Assembly: GCA_963805295.1 (NCBI GenBank)
Contig: CAWDTW010000041.1
Span: forward strand, 1 to 64,000
Origin: Roseiarcus sp963805295
GTDB taxonomy: Bacteria; Pseudomonadota; Alphaproteobacteria; Rhizobiales; Beijerinckiaceae
Length of the DNA stretch: 64,000 bases
Reading direction: 5' to 3'
Positions within the stretch are counted from its first letter, which is position 1. The number at the start of each line of letters is the position of its first letter. The notes beneath the pieces are model-generated. The model had not been told where the DNA came from, made no database searches, and saw nothing but the letters and a program-made list of their open reading frames with translations. Below are positions 9,338-18,626 of this stretch, in pieces. The position numbers were made by a program, and so were the translations under genes.

Positions 9338-10856
9338 ATGATTCCGAAGTCGCCGGCCGACGCCGAAAATCCTCTCCTCGCTCATCAGCACGTGTCTCGC
9401 GGCGTGTTCCTGGCAGCAATGCTGGTCGTGGGCGCTGCTTCCGTTGCGTTTCGCGGCGAAGCCACGCCGGACGTGAGCTGGTTGATAACGATGTGCGAGC
9501 GCATGTTGAACGGCGAGCGCGCGTATGTCGACATCATCGAGACCACCCCGCCTGTGCCGATGCTGCTCTACATGCCGGGCGCCTTATTCGCGAAGTTCAT
9601 CGGGGGGACGCCCGAAGCGGCGACCTTCGCCTTCGCCTACGCCTGCGCGTTCGGATCGCTCTGGTTGGCGGCTCGCATTCTGCCGAGCCGCCTTTCTGAT
9701 GGCGTCCCGGCCTGGGTGGCGCTGACGCCCGTCGCCGTGGTGCTCTTCATTCTTCCGAGTGACGCGTTCGCGCAACGCGAATATTTCGCCGCCGCTTGGG
9801 CGCTGCCGATGACCGCGGTCTTCATCCGCCATGCCGATGACGAATTCTTGGCCCGCCCTGACGGATCGGGCCCTCGCCGCCCTTCTCGGCGGCCTGATGA
9901 TCGCCGTCAAGCCGCCGCTTTTCGCCCTGCCAGGCGTTTTGGTCGGCCTCTACTATTGGGCGCGGACGCGAAGCCTTTCGTTCCTTTTCCCGAGCGGCCT
10001 CGTCGCCGCAGCCGCGATAGGACTAGCCCTCACCGCCGCGTCGCTCGCCGCGTTCCCGGACTACCTGCGCAACATGTCCGGGATCATGACGGACGTTTAC
10101 GTCCCCATCCGTGGATCCGCTCTAGGGTTCGTATACGACGGAGGCTGTCTCGGGGTCCTGTGTTGCCTGGGGATTACCCTCATCCTGTCCTTACGAAGCG
10201 GCGCGCCTGCGGCGACGATTTCGGCGGTCGTGGCGGCAGGTTTCCTCGTCGCAGTATTCATTCAAGGCAAGTACTTCTCTTATCACGCGTACCCGGCCGC
10301 CCCTTTCGGCGCCCTCGCCGCCTGGGTCGTCGTCTTCCGAGAGTGGAGTCGCCTCGGGGAGGCGTCGTTTCCGGCACGCGTCGCCGCAGTGGGCGTATAT
10401 GGCCTCGCCGCCTGCGTGATCGCCGTTCTATTCGCCATCGGGTTCGCCGACGGTCGCCCTCAGATGCGCGACTTGACATGGGCGAAAGCGCTTGCGCATC
10501 CCCGGGCGCTCGCCGTGTCGCCCATAGAGGACACATCCTTTCCCTTGGCCCGCCGGATCGGCGCCGTATGGGTCGGCCACACGCATAGCCAATGGATCGC
10601 GCGCTACACGCGATTCGCCTTGACTTCGAACGCGCTGACCCCTGACCAAAAGGCGCGGTGGCTCGCCTATCATCGCTCCGATCTCGAGGCCATCCTTCGC
10701 GACATCAGAGACAAGCGGCCCGAGATCATCATTGAGGACATGCGGCCGATATTCTCTTGGCTCGCGCCGGAACTGAATGCTCTGCAGCCCGGATTCCTCG
10801 ACGATTACCGAATATTGGCGGAGGAGGGGGCGATCCGTGTGCTGCGTCGCCAATAG
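9338..10856 (+). CDS. GT-C-type membrane glycosyltransferase-like protein (frameshifted)
   Basis: Two overlapping frames join into one protein of about 505 residues. The first (9338 to about 9850) starts MIPKSPADAENP, has a membrane segment, then PDVSWLITMCERMLNG and AYVDIIETTPPVPMLLY, and more hydrophobic helices. The second continues from ALTDRALAALLGGLMIAVKPP to the stop at 10856 with several further helices and a soluble C-terminal part (YTRFALTSNALTPDQ…). An acidic residue in the first periplasmic loop (D-I-I-E after the first helix) and the helix count fit GT-C transferases of the PMT/ArnT kind, which move sugars from polyprenyl phosphate donors. The donor and acceptor are unknown. One base must change near 9855 to restore the frame. 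It faces the related pseudogene at 10997-12966. Confidence 0.6.
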
Positions 10857-10996
10857 GCGTAGGCCGATCGCCGCGCCTCCGGGCGCGTCGGCTATCGAAA
10901 CCGTCCCCTCAAACGTTTATGATACCGCAAGAGTAAGCGAAGACTGTACTGTGAAGCGGATAACCCGTGAGACTTCGTGGGGTGCATGGTTGCGCT

Positions 10997-12966
10997 TCAG
11001 TTGGATTTAGGCTTTGCCGGCTCCCTATTCGACTCCCTGCGGTGCAGCAATCGAAACGGGCCGTTGGATTCGACCTCAATGAAATTGTCTTTTACGTATT
11101 CGAGGAGTGGCGGTCTGGTGACCAGTTGACCGCGGTCAAAGAAGTCCATAAGCTTCGGAAACAACAAAATACACAATTCTTTGTGCGGTTCGAGATCCTT
11201 TATGACTCGTTGTTGCTGCTCAAACGATAGTAAGCCCAGTGTGTCGTTGTTGAGTATTCCTGTCGGGGGCGACTGGTTGGTCCAAAAGTATAAACTCGAA
11301 AAATTTGGCAGTGAATAAACCGCGGGGCACTTAACCAACTCGCCCACCGCCCAGCGATAAAGCTGCGCAGTGCTATGATCGGCGCGCACTAGGGATGCCC
11401 CAGGAAGATTACGCGGCTCGAAGGACTGATAGCGTTCAAGTTCCGACATCGTCTGACTGCCCAGCATTGCCAGCATCAACGCGTACGCCATAGCCGATAT
11501 CTGCCAAGCGTGCCAACGCCGATTTCTCAAGGCCGCGGGTAGCCATCCCTTCAAGAATCGCTGAATATCGGGATGCCTAACCCCGTCGTTTCATAGAACC
11601 GGCAGCATTACAGTGGGCAAGAGGCTCGCGAGTGCGGTCTGAATCCCGCTGACTGGAAATGAGTAAAGCGACAAGAATGCCGCCATCAGGCCCAGCATTG
11701 CGCGAACGAGTGGACGGGGTTCGGCAGAGGTTTCATCAGTGACCATCAAAAGCCACGAGAAGGGGACGACGAACTCGAACATCATTGAGCGCAAAATTAT
11801 CATCCCGGAGAATCCGAAGAACACTGTCACGACAATCGCCATGCAGCCTAAGGATCCGATTGTTGCCTTCAGCAGCGCTACCATGAGGCCTATGGCGGCT
11901 TGCTAGTTCATTCCATGGGTCCGCGAAAGGGCAAAGGTCATTGCGATTAATGTAGAAACCACAGTAACAAGAATGGCCCCAGCGCCAACAGGCGCTGGCA
12001 TATACCAATTCTTCGCAAATCTAAAATTCTGTAGGATTGTTGCGTTTAAGATCTCACTTGGCGTTGACCCGCCGGCCATAGTTGCGCTGATAATCAAAAT
12101 CATTACCATTGCAAGTCCGCCGATGACAAATCCCCAGTCTCGAATACCAAATAACTTAGGAATGAACATTGACGACCAGACAAAGAACGCGGCGAGGATT
12201 GTTCCCTCCGCGAATACACAGTAATGGATTGCCCATTCAAAGCGCAGTAACGGGGCCATCAGAATGACTGGCATAAGGAGACCGGCTGCCAGTGCGACTG
12301 CGTCAATTCTCCGCCATAAGTTCTCGTTGCTTGTGGCGCGCAGCGCCACAAGCATCAATGGAAATAAAATAAACACGCCAAGATTAACCTTGGTGAGGAG
12401 TAATGCGCCAACGATGGCTCCGATCGCAAGCAAGGCCACTTGCGTCGGCCGTTGTCTTTCAATACCCACAAGGAGGTGCAGAAAAACTCCGATTATAAGA
12501 AAGCTTAGCTCTTGCGGGTGCAGTGCGGAATTGCCAAAAAGCCTCAGAAAAAAAGCGTTACTATCAGCGTAAAAGCTCTCGTTATACCCGAGCCTGTAAG
12601 CCTCCACACGAGAGTCGCAAACGTAACATTGCAACAAATCCACAAGATCGCTGTAACCAATCGCGCTGAATCATGGGTCAAAGGAACATTAAACAAACTG
12701 AAGATCGGTTTGACAGTAAAATAGTAGAAAGGACCATATAATGCAAAATTATTGTGGTACAAAATGTCGCCATTCAGGAGCTGACGAAACGTAATAATCA
12801 GCGTTCCTTCATCGTCATACAGCGGTAGTCCCCTGAAGGTCGCAAAGAAAATAAAGGGCAGTCCGGTCAGCATAAGCAAGCAGGTCGCGATGAATGGATT
12901 TATCCGCGCCCGGCGTTTGGAAGCCAGTGCGTTATCACAGCTGATCCCGGTCAACTCGTGGCTCAT
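10997..12966 (-). pseudogene. GT-C-like membrane glycosyltransferase, degraded
   Basis: Read from ATG 12966 (MSHELTGISCDN), the first membrane helix is followed by GLPLYDDEGTLIITFRQLLNG and ILYHNNFALYGPFYYF, a layout like that of the GT-C protein at 9338. The frame breaks at a run of seven T on the coding strand near 12545; eight T would restore it. The remaining protein lies in one frame interrupted by two in-frame stops: TAG after RTHGMN (about 11903) and TGA after TVMLPVL (about 11590). The C-terminal soluble domain runs to 10997. The full product would be about 655 residues. The DNA is clearly more AT-rich than its surroundings, which suggests transfer from another genome followed by decay. 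Confidence 0.7.
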
Positions 12967-13274
12967 GTTTGCTTCTCCCCGCATCGGTTTGGCCGCTCCA
13001 TTTAGGATATTCGTGCGCGCCGTGGCAGATAACGGCAAGTCAGGGAGCGCTGCATCTCCGCCCACATCGCGACGAGGCCGTCCTGAATCTTTTCCTCGCG
13101 CCGATTCGCCATCGCCACTCCCCGCCCGAATCTCAATGTTCGGACGGAATCAGTCGATGACGACTTCGTCAACCGTCCGTTAAATTGGCGCCACAGGTTT
13201 ACTCCGGACCCCGCTCGTATACATTTAATTGACGAGTTTACTTTAGCCTCGACAAGCGTTTCGGGGCTATTCTC

Positions 13275-14372
13275 ATGCTTGACCATCACGATGCGGCGAT
13301 CCGAGCGTTTCGGAGCGCTGCGCTCCTGTCGCTGGGCCTGGACGCCGGCGAAGCCGACCCGAAGGCCCGCGAAAAGACCCGCGGCGCGTCGCGGGCGTTG
13401 CATCGCCTGCCGCTTCTGATGTTCGGCGCGCTGAGCTTTTGCTTCGGGATCGCCGCATATCTGTTCGGCGTGCTTCTGGTCTTTCCCCGCTACCTGCTCG
13501 GCCTCAACGCCGTGCTCGAACCGGTCAGTTTGTGGATTGTCTGGTATAGCGGCGTACCGATTGTCGCCGGCGTCGCGCTGGCCGCCGCCGACCTCGCCTT
13601 CCTGTTCGAACGGAAGCGGCCGGCCGCGAGGGTTCGTTACGATCCGCCGCAAAACCGGTCCATCACCGTTGCGCTGACCGCCTACAATGACGAATTGAGC
13701 ATCGCCTCGGCGGTCGAGGATTTCCGAGCCCACCCCTTGGTGAGGCGGGTGATCGTCGTCAGCAACAACAGCGTTGACGCCACGTTCGAGCGGGCGCAGG
13801 CCGCAGGCGCGATCACGTTGAACGAAGAGGCGCAGGGTTACGGGCGGTGCGTGTCGCGCTGTCTGACCGAAGCGGCCCGCTATGACGACACCGAATTAGT
13901 GGCGCTGTGCGAGGGAGATCGCACGTTCCGCGCTCTCGATATCGAAAAGTTGGTCGCCTACATCCCGCATTGCGACATCGTCAACGGCACGCGGACCGTT
14001 GAACCGCTCCGAGAGCGGAATACGCAACTCACCACCTTCTTGTACTATGGAAACGTGTTCGTCGGGAAATTGCTCGAGGCGAAGCATCTCGGGCTGGGAA
14101 CGATCACCGACGTCGGCGCGACCTACAAGTTGTGTCGTCGCGAAGCGCTGCTGCAATTGCTGCCAAGGCTGAATCCGGCCATCAACCTGGAGTTCAACGC
14201 GCACTTGATGGACCTCGCGCTCGCCGAAGGCCTCACGATCGTCGAATGCCCGGTGACCTTTCACCAGCGGGTCGGCGAAAGCAAGGGGGGCAACAAGAGC
14301 AATCTGCGCGGATTGGCGGTCGGCTTGCGCATGATCATGGGCATCGTCACGAACTGGAAGCACCCATCGTGA
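13275..14372 (+). CDS. Family 2 glycosyltransferase with N-terminal membrane helices
   Basis: 365 residues. Two hydrophobic segments (about 44-70 and 78-105) precede the GT-A domain, which opens with ITVALTAYNDELSIASAVEDF and contains VIVVSNNSVDATFERA (nucleotide binding), LVALCEGDRTF (the acidic D-x-D-like metal site) and a C-terminal acceptor region ending at NWKHPS. GT2 enzymes transfer sugars from nucleotide-sugars at the inner membrane; the sugar and acceptor cannot be told. The stop overlaps the GTG start of the methyltransferase at 14369, so the two are translationally coupled. Together with the genes at 9338 and 15154 this forms a surface-glycan or lipid-modification locus. Confidence 0.85.
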   Translation: MLDHHDAAIRAFRSAALLSLGLDAGEADPKAREKTRGASRALHRLPLLMFGALSFCFGIAAYLFGVLLVFPRYLLGLNAVLEPVSLWIVWYSGVPIVAGVALAAADLAFLFERKRPAARVRYDPPQNRSITVALTAYNDELSIASAVEDFRAHPLVRRVIVVSNNSVDATFERAQAAGAITLNEEAQGYGRCVSRCLTEAARYDDTELVALCEGDRTFRALDIEKLVAYIPHCDIVNGTRTVEPLRERNTQLTTFLYYGNVFVGKLLEAKHLGLGTITDVGATYKLCRREALLQLLPRLNPAINLEFNAHLMDLALAEGLTIVECPVTFHQRVGESKGGNKSNLRGLAVGLRMIMGIVTNWKHPS

Positions 14373-15001
14373 ACGCATACCACGAGGTTCGCCATACACG
14401 CGATCCGCGGCGACTCGTGCTCTGGCGGACCCTGTGGCGTCACCATTTCAGCGCGATCGTACCGCCCTCGGCCTGCGTCCTCGATCTCGGATGCGGCTAT
14501 GGCGAGTTCATCAACAGCGTGGAGGCGCGACGGCGCATCGCGCTCGACAGTTGGGACGGGTTTCCGGCGTTTGTGGCTCCGGGCGTCGAAGCCATCGTGG
14601 CGAGCGTCACCGACCTCGACCGCCTGGAGGATGGCGTCGTGGACTTCGCCTTCGCCAGCAACCTCTTCGAACACCTGACGCAGGCCGATTTCGCCACGAC
14701 GCTGGCCGCCCTGCGGCGGAAACTGTCGCCGGAGGGCACGCTCAATATCCTGCAGCCAAACTACCGCTACGCCTATCGCGAATATTTCGACGACTATACC
14801 CATGTCGCGGTTTATTCTCATGTAAGTCTTGCAGACTTTCTGGTCGCCAACGGCTATCGGGTGATCGAGACGCGACCCCGTTTCCTGCCTTTGACAATCA
14901 AATCGCGGGCGCCTGTCCATCCCGCGCTGATCGCCGCCTACCTCAAATCGCCGTTCAAACCGCTAGCTAAGCAGATGTTTCTGCGGGCTCGGGCAGCGTG
15001 A
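14369..15001 (+). CDS. Class I SAM-dependent methyltransferase
   Basis: The start is taken as GTG at 14369 (VNAYHEVRHTRDPRR), which overlaps the stop of the preceding glycosyltransferase by four bases; the longer frame upstream is a shadow. The 210-residue product has motif I VLDLGCGYGEFINSV, an acidic post-I region and FAFASNLFEHLTQADF (motif post-II), followed by LRRKLSPEGTLNILQPNYRY. It should methylate a small molecule, sugar or lipid-linked glycan made by this locus. The substrate is inferred only from position. Confidence 0.85.
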   Translation: MNAYHEVRHTRDPRRLVLWRTLWRHHFSAIVPPSACVLDLGCGYGEFINSVEARRRIALDSWDGFPAFVAPGVEAIVASVTDLDRLEDGVVDFAFASNLFEHLTQADFATTLAALRRKLSPEGTLNILQPNYRYAYREYFDDYTHVAVYSHVSLADFLVANGYRVIETRPRFLPLTIKSRAPVHPALIAAYLKSPFKPLAKQMFLRARAA

Positions 15002-15153
15002 GTCACACTAGAGGAGGCCCTTTGCAAAACGCTCGAACCCATGATTTTCTGCGGCATTCCGAGGACGTGAGTCGCCAATGTCGCGCCAGCGTCGAGACAG
15101 ACTGAGACGTTATCGTTTTCCGCTCGCTCGGGTAACCTGACGATGTCGCCACG

Positions 15154-15504
15154 ATGACGGTTCATTGGTTCTTTCTGTGGAGCGCGATCCTCACCAGCGT
15201 GTTCGGGCAGACGCTTCTAAAAGCAGGCGCACGCGGCAAATCGGCAGCGCAAGGTTTCCTTTCGCAAGTGCTCGATCCGCACACATTAGGTGGACTCGCG
15301 CTGTACGGATTCGCCGCGCTGCTCTACACCGCGGCCTTGCGCCGTATCCCTCTTTCCGTCGCCCTCCCTTGCACGGCGTCATCCTATGTCGCGGCCGTCG
15401 TTGTGGGGCATGTCCTCTTCAATGAATCCATAACAGTTGGGCACTGGATGGCTGTGCTTGTCATAGGATGCGGTATTGTCCTACTTGCGCTCGCGGCACG
15501 CTGA
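15154..15504 (+). CDS. Small four-helix membrane transporter (SMR/EamA type)
   Basis: 116 residues with four hydrophobic helices: WFFLWSAILTSVFGQTLLKAG, LYGFAALLYTAALRRI, ALPCTASSYVAAVVVGHVLF and WMAVLVIGCGIVLLALA. Length and topology match the small multidrug resistance/ArnE-like group. In glycan loci such proteins usually work as undecaprenyl-phosphate-sugar flippase subunits rather than drug pumps, and the neighbouring GT-C and GT2 genes favour that role here. There is no paired second subunit in view. The conserved Glu of the drug-exporting SMR helix 1 is absent, which also argues against drug efflux. Confidence 0.75.
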   Translation: MTVHWFFLWSAILTSVFGQTLLKAGARGKSAAQGFLSQVLDPHTLGGLALYGFAALLYTAALRRIPLSVALPCTASSYVAAVVVGHVLFNESITVGHWMAVLVIGCGIVLLALAAR

Positions 15505-15700
15505 TTGGCTCGCCGGACTTCCGAAAACGTCAAACTCCTGCTGCCAGCCCGGCAAGGCCGGGCGGGGGGGAACTCTCAACCTATTAGGTAAACATGCAAG
15601 TGTCCCGGTAATACGCGGGCTGACCCGCGGCCTCCGTCTTGCCGTCGGGGGGAGGCGAACGTATCTCTCGCCCGGGGGGCTCAGCCGGCGGAGGTCAGCC

Positions 15701-16186
15701 ATGCCCGCCATCCTGGACAGCCGCGCCACGGCCCGGATCGACGGCGATTTCGTCGTTTTTCTCATTGGATTTCGGATCAACAAGCCCTGGAAAGTTCACC
15801 AGTGGCTGCCGGTCGCCCTGGCGATGCCGAGGATGCTGAAGGAACTGGAGGCGGCGCCGCCCGAGGTCGGGTTCCTCGGCTATATGAGCGCGGGCCTTGC
15901 GACGCTCGTCCAGTACTGGCGCAGCTTCGACCATCTGGAACGCTACGCGCGAGCGCCGGACAGGGAGCACTGGCCCGCCTGGGTCGAATTCAACCGGCGG
16001 ATGAAACACTCGCGCGGCGACGTCGGCATCTGGCACGAGACCTACCTCATGCGCGCGGGCGAGTATGAGGCGTTCTACAGCGGCATGCCGCTGATCGGCC
16101 TGGCCAAGGCGGGAACGCGCGCCGCGGTGACGGCGGAGACCGACAGCGCGCGTCAGCGTATCGGCATCAAGGAGAGGCAGTCCTGA
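15701..16186 (+). CDS. DUF4188 domain protein
   Basis: ATG at 15701 follows a good ribosome-binding site (GGAGGTCAGCC); the longer upstream frame is not protein-like. The 161-residue product has the DUF4188 pattern: VVFLIGFRINKPWKVHQWLPVA, PEVGFLGYMSAG, QYWRSFDHLERYARAPDREHWPAW and GIWHETYLMRAGEYEAFYSGMPLIGLAKA. The fold is a dimeric alpha/beta-barrel-like monooxygenase fold; some relatives are described as monooxygenase-like but no reaction is established that I know of. Its stop (TGA 16184-16186) shares one base with the start of the haloalkane dehalogenase gene, so the two are co-translated. Confidence 0.85.
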   Translation: MPAILDSRATARIDGDFVVFLIGFRINKPWKVHQWLPVALAMPRMLKELEAAPPEVGFLGYMSAGLATLVQYWRSFDHLERYARAPDREHWPAWVEFNRRMKHSRGDVGIWHETYLMRAGEYEAFYSGMPLIGLAKAGTRAAVTAETDSARQRIGIKERQS

Positions 16187-17073
16187 TGAGTGAGACAGAA
16201 ATCAGCGCCGCCGACCCGCATCCGCGAAAAACCGTGCGTGCGCTCGACACCTTTATGAGCACCGTGGATACGGGGAGCGGCGCTCCCATCGTCTTTCTCC
16301 ACGGCAATCCCACCTGGTCGTACCTTTGGCGGAACATTATTCCTCATGTCAGCGACTGCGGACGCTGTCTGGCGCCGGATCTGGTCGGGATGGGACAGTC
16401 CGGAAAGTCGCCGACCCGCGCCTATCGTTTCGTCGACCACGCGCGTTACCTTGATGCCTGGTTCAGCGCTTTGGACCTGAACAACATCGTTCTCGTCCTG
16501 CACGATTGGGGCTCCGCGCTGGGCTTTCACTGGGCGTTTCGTCATCGAGAAAAAGTCCGCGCGATCGCCTACATGGAGGCGATCGTCCAACCGCGGCGAT
16601 GGGAGGATTTTCCGGCCGGGCGAGACGCGATATTTCGGGCGCTACGGTCAGAGCAGGGCGAGCGCATGGTGCTGGACGAGAATTTCTTTGTCGACGTTGT
16701 CCTGCCGAGGAGCATCATCCGGAAGCTTTCCGAAGAGGAAATGGCGGCTTACCGCGCTCCGTATCAGGATCGCGAAGCGCGCCTCCCGACGCTGGTCTGG
16801 CCGCGCGAACTGCCGATCGATGGCGCACCTGCCGATGTGGTCGCGATCGTCGAGGCTTATGGGGAATGGCTTTCGGGAAGCAGGCTTCCGAAACTTTTCA
16901 TTAGCGCCGAGCCCGGAGCCATTCTCGTCGGACGCGGCCGCGATTTCTGCCGCAGCTGGCCGAACCAGCGCGAAGTGACGGTCGAGGGCACCCACTTCGT
17001 CCAGGAGGATTCTCCCGACAAAATCGGGGTCGCCATACGGGAGTTCGTGAAGGGGCTTGACGGGTCACACTGA
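16186..17073 (+). CDS. Haloalkane dehalogenase, DhaA-like (HLD-II type)
   Basis: 295 residues, alpha/beta hydrolase. HGNPTWSYLWR carries the halide-binding Asn, VLHDWGSALGFHWA carries the nucleophile Asp and first halide-binding Trp, MEAIVQPRRWEDFP carries the Glu that acts as catalytic acid in the DhaA/LinB subfamily, and GTHFVQEDSPD carries the base His. All catalytic residues of the HLD-II group are therefore present. The enzyme hydrolyses carbon-halogen bonds in haloalkanes to alcohol and halide. It is coupled to the DUF4188 gene just upstream, an arrangement that hints at a joint oxidative and hydrolytic step, which is inference. Confidence 0.9.
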   Translation: MSETEISAADPHPRKTVRALDTFMSTVDTGSGAPIVFLHGNPTWSYLWRNIIPHVSDCGRCLAPDLVGMGQSGKSPTRAYRFVDHARYLDAWFSALDLNNIVLVLHDWGSALGFHWAFRHREKVRAIAYMEAIVQPRRWEDFPAGRDAIFRALRSEQGERMVLDENFFVDVVLPRSIIRKLSEEEMAAYRAPYQDREARLPTLVWPRELPIDGAPADVVAIVEAYGEWLSGSRLPKLFISAEPGAILVGRGRDFCRSWPNQREVTVEGTHFVQEDSPDKIGVAIREFVKGLDGSH

Positions 17074-17359
17074 GGCGGCTTCTTCAAGCGTCGCGTCGGG
17101 GCTGGCCACGTCGGCCCGTCGCGGTTAAGGCGCTGGCGCGCCTCCTTTGCTTCGCTCCGGCCCTTCGGGTGACTGCGCCGTGTTCGCGCGGTAGGGACGC
17201 CGGGGCTTCCTGGCCGCGTCAACATGTCGCCCGCATTTTGCGCGGGCCCGCCGTCCGGGCGGCCGGGCGCGACTTGCGCGCGACGCGCGCGGCGCCTAAA
17301 GCCTGTCGCGGGCCGAGCGGTTCTGCTCGGCGACCGAGATTGAGCAGAGGGAGGGTTCC
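17074..17359. other. Intergenic region upstream of the phosphofructokinase gene
   Basis: About 290 bp, very GC-rich. I see no gene and no clear hairpin terminator. A ribosome-binding site (GAGGGAGG) precedes the ATG at 17360. Confidence 0.4.
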
Positions 17360-18586
17360 ATGTTGCACAGGATTCTTGTCGCCCAGGGTGGCGGACCGAC
17401 GGCGGTCATCAACCAGTCGCTGGCCGGCGTGGCGCTGGAGGCGCGGCGGTTCTCCAACGTGACCAACGTCTATGGCGCGCTGCACGGGGTGCGCGGCATC
17501 GTCAACGACGACCTCGTCGATCTCGGCCTGGAGACGGTCGCCAATCTCGAAGCGGTAGCGGCCACCCCCGCGGCGGCCCTGGGCTCCACCCGCGACAAGC
17601 CGGACCTCAAGTACTGCCAGGAGATCTTCAAGGTCCTCAAGGCGCACGCGATCGACACGTTCTTCTATATCGGCGGCAACAATTCCTCCGACACCGTGCG
17701 CATCGTCGCCGAGGAGGCGAAAAAGGCCGGCAATCCCCTCAGCGCCGTCCATATCCCGAAGACGATCGACAACGACCTCGTCGGCTTCGACCATGTGCCC
17801 GGATATCCGTCGGCGGCGCGCTTCGTCGCCCAGGCCTTCGCCGGGGTCAATCTCGACAACATCGCGCTGACCGGCGTCTATTGCGCGGTGGTGATGGGCC
17901 GCCACGCCGGCTTCCTGACCGCCGCCTCGGCGCTCGCGCGCAAATTTCCCGACGACGGCCCGCACCTCATCTATCTGCCCGAGCGCACCTTCGTCGTCGA
18001 CAAGTTCCTGACCGACGTGAAGGAGACGTTCGAGCGCTACGGGCGCTGCATCATCGCGGCTTCCGAGGGCGTCCACGACGAAAAAGGCGAGGCGATCATC
18101 ACCAAGCTCATGGGCAAGACGGAGAAGGACGCCCACGGCAATGTGCAGCTCTCCGGCACCGGCGCGCTCGCCGACCTCTTGTGCGAGGAGGTCAGGTCCA
18201 AGCTCGGCATCAAGCGCGTGCGCGGCGACACTTTTGGCTATCTTCAGCGCTCGTTCGTCGGCTGCGTAAGCAAGGTCGACCAGCGCGAAGCGCGCGAGGT
18301 GGGCGAAAAGGCGGTGCAATACGCCATGGGCGGACACGGCAACGGTTCGGTGGCGATCCGCCGCGTCGCCGACTACGCGGTCGACTATCCGCTGATCCCC
18401 CTCGAAGCCGTCGCCGGCAAGACGCGGGTCATGGAGGACCATCTCATCAACGACGCGGGCAACGACGTCACCGCGGCGTTCTATGACTACCTGCGCCCGA
18501 TGCTGGGCGCCGACATGCCGGAAGTGGCGCGGCTGCGCGGGGCGAAGGTCGAGAAGGCCGGCGTGCTGTTGGGGGATTCGACGTAA
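17360..18586 (+). CDS. 6-phosphofructokinase, probably pyrophosphate-dependent
   Basis: 408 residues. The N-terminal QGGGPTAVINQSL forms the phosphate loop, and PKTIDNDL carries the catalytic Asp with the Lys typical of PPi-dependent enzymes. The usual GGDGS/GGDDS motif is GGNNSSDT here, so the metal/phosphate-binding Asp is replaced by Asn and the only nearby acid is four residues on. MGRHAGFLTA and the C-terminal substrate region are intact. It interconverts fructose 6-phosphate and fructose 1,6-bisphosphate; PPi enzymes are common in methanotrophs and some rhizobial relatives. Dependence on PPi is inferred from motifs. Confidence 0.85.
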   Translation: MLHRILVAQGGGPTAVINQSLAGVALEARRFSNVTNVYGALHGVRGIVNDDLVDLGLETVANLEAVAATPAAALGSTRDKPDLKYCQEIFKVLKAHAIDTFFYIGGNNSSDTVRIVAEEAKKAGNPLSAVHIPKTIDNDLVGFDHVPGYPSAARFVAQAFAGVNLDNIALTGVYCAVVMGRHAGFLTAASALARKFPDDGPHLIYLPERTFVVDKFLTDVKETFERYGRCIIAASEGVHDEKGEAIITKLMGKTEKDAHGNVQLSGTGALADLLCEEVRSKLGIKRVRGDTFGYLQRSFVGCVSKVDQREAREVGEKAVQYAMGGHGNGSVAIRRVADYAVDYPLIPLEAVAGKTRVMEDHLINDAGNDVTAAFYDYLRPMLGADMPEVARLRGAKVEKAGVLLGDST

Positions 18587-18597
18587 GGCCGCGCATT

Positions 18598-18626
18598 TGT
18601 AGCCGCGGTCGGCGACCGCGGCTACA
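18598..18626. terminator. Bidirectional hairpin terminator between convergent genes
   Basis: TGTAGCCGCGGTC, loop GGC, GACCGCGGCTACA: a perfect 13-bp stem between the convergent phosphofructokinase and antiporter genes. It overlaps the last codon and stop (TAG, 18622-18624) of the antiporter. No T-run follows, so it may work with Rho or only as a 3' end protector. Confidence 0.7.

Noticed and set aside
12530..12560. Programmed frameshifting at the T7 run in the GT-C pseudogene.
   Set aside because: The same gene has two in-frame stops further on, so decay or error is simpler.
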